From the IMG/VR virus record IMGVR_UViG_3300042894_001438, positions 1-23,616 of that record: a stretch of 23,616 nucleotides of DNA, one strand, 5' to 3'. Source of the stretch: a virus. Shown here in pieces: positions 21,356-23,616 of the stretch. A program made the position numbers and the translations under genes. Below the pieces are notes generated by a model. It ran no database searches, was not told the origin of the DNA, and saw only the letters and a list, made by a program, of their open reading frames with translations. The stretch's first letter is position 1. Each line of letters starts with the position of its first letter.

Positions 21356-23533
21356 ATGACTGATAAAAATATACAAGAAGCAGAAGTTGGTTCAGGCACA
21401 AAAATTTCAGATGTAAAGCAATCTGAGAAACGTGCCCAATTGACATTGAAGTCAATTCAATTGCGTTTAAAGCAAGAGAAAGAACGTGCCGCACTTCAAC
21501 AACAAAAGAAATCTTTGCGTGTCAAAGAAGACATTGGTGAATCATTTAGTCCATCTCAGATTGCCGCTTTGAAAGCAGAGTACTCTAAGATTAATACAGT
21601 TGATCCATCAAGTGACACATACAAGAAATTAATTGCTATGCTTGATAGATTAGATTTGAAATCTTTACAATCTCTTGCTGGCGCTGAAATCAAGTTTGTG
21701 TCTAAACTCGCACAGAATCGTGTCGCTAGAAAAAACATGAAAGAAGAAGTGCAACTTGACGAATTATCAAACGAGAAACTAGCAGACTACAAAAAGAAAG
21801 CTGGCGCTGATGCAACGGCTGCCGACAAAGCAGGCGACACTAAAAAGGGTAACAAGCGTTTCTCTGGCATTATGAAAGCAACCAGAAAGCAATTCGACAA
21901 TGACTCAAAGAAAAGTGTGTCAGAGGCTTCACAAAGAGTTGACTCACTTGTGACTGACGCATTAAAAGTGATGCAAGGCTCAGAATTAAAAGATGCTGTG
22001 CAAGCACTAAAGACTGTGCTTGGAGATAGAGAATACAATGACCGCCGTGGCCACTACAATTTCTATGTCAAACAATTGGTTGATATGTATGGTAAGAAAA
22101 CAAACGAAGAGTTGTCGCCAAAACAAAAAGCACTAGACAAGAACAAGAACGGCAAGATTGATGGTTCTGATTTAGCAAAGTTGCGTGGTGAAGAATTATC
22201 AGCAAAACAAAAAGCGTTAGATAAGAACAATAATGGCAAGATTGATGGTAGCGACTTAGCGCATCTACGTAGCAAAAAGAAACAACCACAAGGTGCTGAC
22301 TTTGCCGCACAAAGACGCAAAGAAAGAATGGCGTCAAATGGTCGTATGGATGAAGAGTCTATCAATGAAACAGGTGGACCAAAAGTTTTTCAGAAAGACA
22401 ACAAGCACATTGAAAAATATTCTGATGATAAATTTTGGTTATATGTTGACAATAAAAAGACTAAAGAATTTTCATCTTTAGAAATGGCAAAGGCTGCCGC
22501 ACTTAAAGAACATTTCGACTTGCAAGAAAAGTCTGACTACGAAGTTTATCACAAAGACTATTCTGGTGCAGTACAGACAGCTATCAAGCAAGCAGAGAAG
22601 CGTGGCTATGAAGTAGACATGGATGATTGGCACGACAAAGTTGCTACTGGTCCTAAGAAGCCATCGTCTGGTAAAACAAATTCATTCTCAATCAATTTGA
22701 TGAAAGATGGCAAACCATCTAAGAAGAAATTGCAAATGCAAGTGTACAACATGGACAATCAAAAGTATGAATTGAACATGTACATTGAATCTGTAGAAGA
22801 AGCGGCATCACCTGCACAGCAAGCCGCTATTGCTATTGCGATGAAGAAGGCTGGTAAGAAGCCAAAAGACATGAAAGAGAGTGACGCATACGACAAAGAC
22901 GTTAAGCCAAGCGACAAGCCACATGATAAAGATGCGGCCGCCAAACGTGCAAAGCTAGCCGCATTAGCCGCTAGAAAGAAAATGGCTGAAGGTCTAATGG
23001 ATAAGATTAAAGCTATCAAGCGTGGTATGCAAGCTAGAGATAAAGCAGATGACCATTGGGACAAAGCTGGCGACCCAAAGAATCCTGAAGCGAAAAAGGA
23101 TTTGAAGAAAGCAGTTCGCTATACTAATCTTTTAAATAAAGAAGAGAATGGACCAACACTTAATCCAGTTACAAAGCATGTCACTAAAGGTGAATTGTCT
23201 AAGACTGGCATCTCAAAGTGGTTGGCTCAGTCTATGAAAAAAGAAGAGAAAGTTCCTGAGTTTAAGTCTGGCGGTCCAGAATTAGCTAAGAAGTTTAATA
23301 AGTCATTCAAAGCATTGGGCGTTGACGCTAAAGTTAAAATCAAAACAGTTGGTAACGTTTCTGTCAATGAAGAAGAGATTGTAGAAGCTAAAAAGAAGTC
23401 ATGGAAAGACATGAGAAAAAAGACAAAGAATGAAGAAGTGCCTGACAAGGCCACAGTTAAAAAGGGTGATGCATTGACTGGTAAAAGAGAACCAATCGAA
23501 ATCAATCCTGAATTGAAAGACATGGCAAAATAA
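21356..23533 (+). CDS. modular head-associated protein with EF-hand-like repeats
   Basis: A 725-residue, Lys/Ala/Glu-rich late protein related in style to the preceding one. The N-terminus MTDKNIQEAEVG has an IQE/A protease-like site at residues 6-9. A module LDELSNEKLADYKKKAG...RFSGIMKATRKQF (about 126-180) is one I associate with putative prohead/head proteins of T4-like aquatic phages. Two tandem 28-residue repeats follow, each with a DKNxNGKIDGSD loop (D261-D272 and D289-D300). Further [IVL]xE-type sites recur (LDEL, VSEA, INET, VEEA, IVEA), often just before a new module. The ribosome-binding site is GAGAGAGA upstream of 21356. Function is unknown; I infer a scaffold or internal head polyprotein processed by the prohead protease. 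Confidence 0.6.
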   Translation: MTDKNIQEAEVGSGTKISDVKQSEKRAQLTLKSIQLRLKQEKERAALQQQKKSLRVKEDIGESFSPSQIAALKAEYSKINTVDPSSDTYKKLIAMLDRLDLKSLQSLAGAEIKFVSKLAQNRVARKNMKEEVQLDELSNEKLADYKKKAGADATAADKAGDTKKGNKRFSGIMKATRKQFDNDSKKSVSEASQRVDSLVTDALKVMQGSELKDAVQALKTVLGDREYNDRRGHYNFYVKQLVDMYGKKTNEELSPKQKALDKNKNGKIDGSDLAKLRGEELSAKQKALDKNNNGKIDGSDLAHLRSKKKQPQGADFAAQRRKERMASNGRMDEESINETGGPKVFQKDNKHIEKYSDDKFWLYVDNKKTKEFSSLEMAKAAALKEHFDLQEKSDYEVYHKDYSGAVQTAIKQAEKRGYEVDMDDWHDKVATGPKKPSSGKTNSFSINLMKDGKPSKKKLQMQVYNMDNQKYELNMYIESVEEAASPAQQAAIAIAMKKAGKKPKDMKESDAYDKDVKPSDKPHDKDAAAKRAKLAALAARKKMAEGLMDKIKAIKRGMQARDKADDHWDKAGDPKNPEAKKDLKKAVRYTNLLNKEENGPTLNPVTKHVTKGELSKTGISKWLAQSMKKEEKVPEFKSGGPELAKKFNKSFKALGVDAKVKIKTVGNVSVNEEEIVEAKKKSWKDMRKKTKNEEVPDKATVKKGDALTGKREPIEINPELKDMAK
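22106..22273 (+). repeat. tandem 84-bp repeat encoding EF-hand-like loops
   Basis: Two units (22106-22189, 22190-22273) encoding EELSxKQKALDKNxNGKIDG followed by SDLAxLR. Codons differ synonymously between copies, so this is an established duplication maintained at protein level. Each loop has Asp/Asn at EF-hand/dockerin positions 1, 3, 5, 9 and 12. Confidence 0.85.
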
Positions 23534-23534
23534 C

Positions 23535-23616
23535 ATGACGAACGAATTGCCACAAATCTATTGTGACATGGACCAAGTGCTAGTCAACTTTATAGGCGGT
23601 GCAAATAAAGCATTGT
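23535..23616 (+). CDS. HAD-superfamily 5'(3')-nucleotidase-like protein (partial)
   Basis: The start of a gene that continues past the right edge; 27 codons are visible. Residues IYCDMDQVLVNFIGGANKAL contain the HAD motif I DxDxV (D11-M-D13-Q-V), with the DMDxVLVNF form typical of phage and bacterial 5'(3')-deoxyribonucleotidases. The first aspartate would be the nucleophile. It starts one base after the preceding stop codon. Without the rest, the subfamily is provisional. Confidence 0.7.
   Translation, partial: MTNELPQIYCDMDQVLVNFIGGANKAL

Noticed and set aside
1-23616. CRISPR arrays, insertion sequences, integrase or attachment sites
   Set aside because: No regularly spaced repeats, transposase, integrase or terminal inverted repeats were seen; the only clear tandem repeat is the coding repeat at 22106-22273.

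Overview
The window is a compact, AT-rich stretch of a T4-like (contractile-tailed, Tevenvirinae/cyanophage-type) bacteriophage genome. Every convincing gene is on the + strand, genes overlap or abut by a few bases (ATGA and TAATG junctions), and the core order is that of the T4 replication region: sliding clamp (45), dsbA, clamp loader large subunit (44), clamp loader small subunit (62), regA, DNA polymerase (43), uvsX, helicase (41). The host cannot be read from the sequence. A phasin-like protein hints at a PHA-storing proteobacterium, but that is only inference.

Layout. 1-2235: a CobS/MoxR-like AAA+ ATPase and a DxD glycosyltransferase, each with its own sigma70-type promoter. 2232-7249: DUF3310 protein, gp45, DsbA, an AT-rich flavin-dependent halogenase, gp44, an endonuclease VII-like HNH protein, gp62 and RegA. 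The halogenase and HNH gene sit like cargo inside an otherwise T4-ordered replisome cluster. 7250-9255: an accessory/stress block between regA and gene 43: Dps, a self-contained exported-protein unit (own promoter, operator-like dyad, terminator), an HTH protein, a 150-nt structured late leader, a phasin-like protein, Hsp20 and a 27-codon ORF. 9300-15789: LSm-like protein, gp43, a coiled-coil protein, a TagD-like cytidylyltransferase, UvsX, a small protein and gp41. 15884-17172: a tightly packed four-gene operon behind a perfect consensus promoter (HExxH metalloprotease, three-TM protein, two conserved phage hypotheticals). 17174-23533: a late block with TATAAATA promoters and three head-associated-looking proteins. 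A HAD nucleotidase-like gene runs off the right edge.

Regulation is unusually readable. There are at least six good -35/-10 promoters, all with 17-bp spacers, and three perfect T4 late promoters (TATAAATA). Several terminators are interleaved with the next promoter.

The most interesting region is 17174-23533. Its first two proteins begin with sequences that match the T4 capsid-targeting sequence (MKTYQEFIAE/A) in register, with an [LI]xE site at residues 8-10. One carries a ligase-like KxDG motif and the other a (H/T)xGH nucleotidyltransferase domain followed by modules separated by xxE/A sites. I infer a set of prohead-protease-processed, capsid-packaged enzymes, possibly injected like T4 Alt and the internal proteins. 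The first of these genes also carries a T4 lysozyme-type hairpin that should silence read-through transcripts but be absent from late transcripts.
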